From NCBI RefSeq assembly GCF_933775445.1, contig NC_065874.1:23940501-24004500 (forward strand): 64,000 bases of DNA, given 5' to 3'. Position numbers and translations under genes: made by a program. Origin of the DNA: Argentina anserina. Its lineage: Eukaryota; Streptophyta; Magnoliopsida; Rosales; Rosaceae. The notes beneath the pieces were generated by a model. It saw nothing but the letters and a program-made list of their open reading frames with translations. It searched no databases and was not told the origin of the DNA. Positions within the stretch are counted from its first letter, which is position 1; every line of letters begins with the position of its first letter. This document shows positions 60,564-64,000 of the stretch, piece after piece.

Positions 60564-62573
60564 TGTAACGCCCATACCTTTTGGCACTGATTATTAATAG
60601 TGGCCAGCTAGAGGGTGCTAATCACTAGAATATGGATTTAAATGTTTCTTATTTCATAATTGACATGACCCGTCTAAATTTTATTTTAATATCTAGAGTA
60701 AGTCGTGCATGGACTACTGCCAAATGAGTCATGCTAGAATTTTGGCATGGTCTCCCTTAAAAATAGTCAACTCAACCTGCAGAAAGAGATACAACAACAC
60801 TCCAATAATCACAAAGAACACTAGTTCATTCCATCTTCTAGTGTCTCAACAACAACAAATATTTATTGTTGACGATACATCCCCTCTCTTCTGATTCTAT
60901 AATTTCGAGAGATCACAAATTCATCTCTTCTCTTGTAATGTCCCAACACTCAACTATCATCTCAAACTGCTTGTTCATCCCCTTTGTTTTAGCTTCACAA
61001 TCCTTTGAGACAACTAGTTCATCCCCTCTCTTCTAATGTCTCAAAACATCACATAAAGTTTCCGACACAAACCCCATAAGAATAACCTTAAGTCTCACTC
61101 GAAAATATATCACTAAAGACCTTACCATACTTAATATCAAACTACTACACAAACAACCAATATGACAATATCCAACAACAAAACCAATCACCCAAATCAT
61201 ACTTTGAAACAAATAACACTTTATTCTTCCACAAATAATAGCTACCAATTAATAATTAAGGATAACAAAATGACTCAACTCATTTCTAGAAACTCTTCAC
61301 AAAATCAATATAGGAATAAATAAACGATAATTTCCGAAGAAAAATAATTGCATACAATTAAAATTAAAAATAAAGTCCACTCACAGTACAACTACTCATA
61401 CAGGTGCTCTGAGCTCCCCTTAAGGTGACTGTCCTCTCAGCCAGTGTAAAAGGCACATTAGAATTAAACTCTGTAATTCATAAAATAAAAAACGAAATCA
61501 TCTTGAACTCTCCCCAAAATATTCTAGGATCTGAATCCCGGGAGTTTTATAATTTATGGATCGAGACCTCATCTCGTTTACTGTTAAATATCGGGAAATA
61601 ATCGCATAAACCACCTCAAAACTCCTTTGAAATTTCTACAAAACTTCCAACACTGCCATCAACTATCAAACGACACAAAATGTCATCGAAAACATCTTTG
61701 GCATGGTGGTAGCCCCCCTGGCTCCACCAAAAGTGGCGGTCGGCTGCCACCATTACGACCACCTCTGATCGCCAGTAAATTTCACCACCATAACCTAAAA
61801 AATATTTTAAACAACTTTCTCAACTACAATAACAACCAATTTTAAGCCTAAATAGCCCAATTGAAACAAATCCGAAAACCCCCAAATTTCAAATCCTATC
61901 ATTTCAATTTCTTGAACCTGGTACTTACACTCCGAATTGGTTCAATTTCTCTTGTGGGAATGTAGATGAGACTGAGAAGCAAAACTCAACAAGTAACTTG
62001 AGCTATGGTGGCTGAAATAGAAAGTTCCAACCACAAAAGCTTGCAGCAGCAGCGGTGTTTCTCGGCATCGATTCACCCGAACCGCGGAGCTAGGGTCCGC
62101 GACACCTACCAAGACCGAACGGCGACTTTCTACCTACCCAGACCGAACGACAACTTTCTAAGCTCCAAGATGTGGCCGGCGCGGTAGCCCATATTGACCG
62201 GACGGCAGCGCTACATTCACGTTGATTTGGAGGTGAAAAAGTTAGGGTCGGGGCAAAAATCTGACTATTTTTTTTAATTGCTCCAAAATGGAAACTTTTG
62301 TCTTTAAATAAACCCCCTACTAAAATAGTAACTTTCCAATATGGAAGCTAAACTTTGGTTGCTAAAACTTTTCATGTACGAAGTCCGTTTAAGTGTGTCG
62401 TGTGTCTACGAACTTGTATCGACGAGCTGAACGACGTTCGTGAAGGAAATTTCTTGAAAAAACTTATGAATTGAATAGTCAACTTTTAGAGTCTCTACAC
62501 ATAGAATGACTCTCAAAACGAGTAAAATATATAAGTAAACTGTATGGAAGTGAATAAGATTCGGGGCGTAGCA
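60564..62573 (-). mobile_element. LTR-like element related to the long LTR
   Basis: Minus strand: starts TGCTACGCCCCGAATCTTAT (62573) and ends ATGGGCGTTACA (60564). The part near 62345-62560 parallels 59060-59270 of the long LTR (GTTGCTAA, then TACGAA(G/C)TC, GTCGTGTGTCTACGAACT, then GTCAACT). The part near 61690-61870 parallels 58500-58650 (GTGGCGG, CACCACC, CTAAATAGCC). I found no matching TSD (ATCAA left, ATAAT right), so it may be recombined or diverged. No coding capacity seen; the minus-strand frame 62406-62684 is a shadow. Confidence 0.62.
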
Positions 62574-62780
62574 ATAATTAAAGGCCATTACGTTTGTAGC
62601 TCTTAAACTATTTATACATTTCCAGCTTTTATGATCGACAATAAAGGCTTGAAAACTAGAATTGGCCCTATGAGATCGGCACAATGAAAGTTAGAGTTTT
62701 CTTATTTGATTTGAGGGAGTATATGTTTAGTGTGGAACTAAACAACAATATCAGTAAAATCCCTAAATATAAAAATTTGG

Positions 62781-64000
62781 TGTCATCCCCCGAATTTTGA
62801 ACAATAAAATTCAAATTCGAAAACATGATAATTCGAATCAACTTCAAATATTACCCTTATATTATTGTACACAACTTCTCTAACCTCTCCTAATGTGAAC
62901 CTAAATACCCCCACTTGCACATAAAACCATACACAATATAGGTGCACCGGGTTGTAAATAAGCAAACCCGATAAGTTTTTAAAGCTCGTATGAGTAAACT
63001 TAACCACAGAACACATGCTTATAATTTCTCAGACATAAGCAATGACATCTAACTCTACGAATCACACTCAAATAACTGCCAGATAAAGATCAGTGAAACC
63101 TGCAATAAAACATAGTTCAGAAAATCATTCAAGTATATTACCAGATGCAAGGAATAAGAAAACCCAAACCTCAACCCGAAATTAAGAATCCTCATTCAAA
63201 ACCAAGAAAATAACTCTTGTTTTCTTTTACACTTCAACGAACAAAAGAAAATATCATAAATAAATTCTCTTTTAACACATGCACTCATGAGATTGAGCAG
63301 ATAACCCTACTCGGTTACACCACATGCAGTGTAAAAACAGACATACTAAAGCTCTAACTGATTGTAACCAATACGCAACCAAAGGCTTGGTTCCTAATTT
63401 AATTATCACTGTCATAACAACAGTGACCATCCGAAGACAAACACGTAAAAACCACTCTTACAACATTTCAATCTAACCATGATAATGTTGTATTCATCAC
63501 AGTCATCATTGTAGTCGTCTGAAGACAAAAACATTTTACTACGACTCAACATTATAAAATCCAACCATAATAATGTTGTATTCAACCAAGCGACTCATCA
63601 TAATAAAACATGTCAATAAACTAAATTAGTAGAAGGTACATTTTTCCCTTCCGTTCTCATCCATCAACATTAACATTTACACCATATAACTCAATTAAAA
63701 CCTCTCACAATTCCACACCATCAATACATATATTTCACGTAAATATATGTATATGTAGGTATTCACTCTAGAATCACCCACTAATACCAACTATAGTTCA
63801 CGTTCACTAAACATTTCAAAAATCATTTTTATAATAAAACTATTTTACTTACCTATGGACCATAGTCGATCAAGTTCATATGAGCTAAAACAAAATTGAT
63901 TTGTGAAACAATTTCACATTTAGCGATTCAATAATTATAAATTAACTTTGATCATGATGATTATTGTGAGGTTTACTCACCTTAAATCCCGCTACGTCTT
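62781..64000 (-). mobile_element. Third related LTR, cut by the window end
   Basis: Begins TGTCATCCCCCGAATTTTGA at 62781, matching the 55885 end of the long LTR. It continues with paralogous blocks: GGTGCACCGGG...CAAACCCG (62941) against 56191; CATAGTTCAGAAAATCATTC (63110); ACTTACCTATGGACCATAGT (63848) against 57452; and GAGGTTTACTCACC (63970) against 58157. It continues past the window; orientation is minus by homology. Confidence 0.7.

Noticed and set aside
60564..62573. Clean solo LTR with TSD
   Set aside because: Ends and internal blocks fit the LTR family, but the flanking five bases (ATCAA and ATAAT) do not match, so a simple solo-LTR insertion is not claimed.

Overview
The window reads as nuclear DNA of a flowering plant, very probably a eudicot. 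It is AT-rich, its genes are split by GT-AG introns, it carries a phytosulfokine gene and a chloroplast import gene (TIC100), and most of the rest is plant-type LTR retrotransposons, LINEs and small hAT/Mutator-like elements. A Rosaceae-like source is possible but unproven. All assignments come from reading translations, repeat ends and target-site duplications (TSDs) by eye; no database was searched.

Layout. 1-1.2 kb: nothing recognised. 1.18-2.44 kb: a Mutator-like or other foldback candidate with near-identical 160-bp inverted arms, enclosing a broken RBR-type E3 ubiquitin ligase fragment that itself holds a 186-bp hAT-like element. 2.45-18.57 kb: a decayed Ty1/copia (SIRE-like) element. 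Two later insertions split it: a solo LTR (6064-8138) between integrase and reverse transcriptase, and an Athila-type gag-only element with both LTRs (9445-16732) inside RNase H. 20.32-25.55 kb: a related Athila-type deletion derivative on the minus strand. 27.4-28.7 kb: microsatellites and TA-bounded foldback units. 29.17-30.66 kb: an intron-containing adenylosuccinate synthetase pseudogene, followed by a 5'-truncated LINE (30766-31232) with a 10-bp TSD. 35.2-35.5 kb: a LINE ORF1 remnant. 36447-36992: a hAT-like element.

The gene island lies at 37.9-48.5 kb. A three-exon phytosulfokine precursor gene (plus strand, 37912-38360, 93 aa) and an 11-exon TIC100 gene (minus strand, 41263-48455, 853 aa) both appear intact. 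They are not functionally linked: one makes a sulfated peptide hormone, the other a subunit of the chloroplast inner-envelope protein translocon.

48.6-64 kb is again repeat-rich: a TIR element (50235-50895), a solo LTR with a 69-bp minisatellite (51169-52544), a 78-bp tandem repeat, a tRNA-like SINE head, a CACTA-transposase-like remnant, a Mutator-like MITE (55684-55870), and a cluster of three related long LTRs (55885-59364, 60564-62573, 62781 to the window end). I found no novel gene system. The most informative signals are the insertion hierarchy with readable TSDs, the gene-fragment-carrying foldback element, the gag-only retrotransposon, and the tandem-repeat modules inside LTRs.
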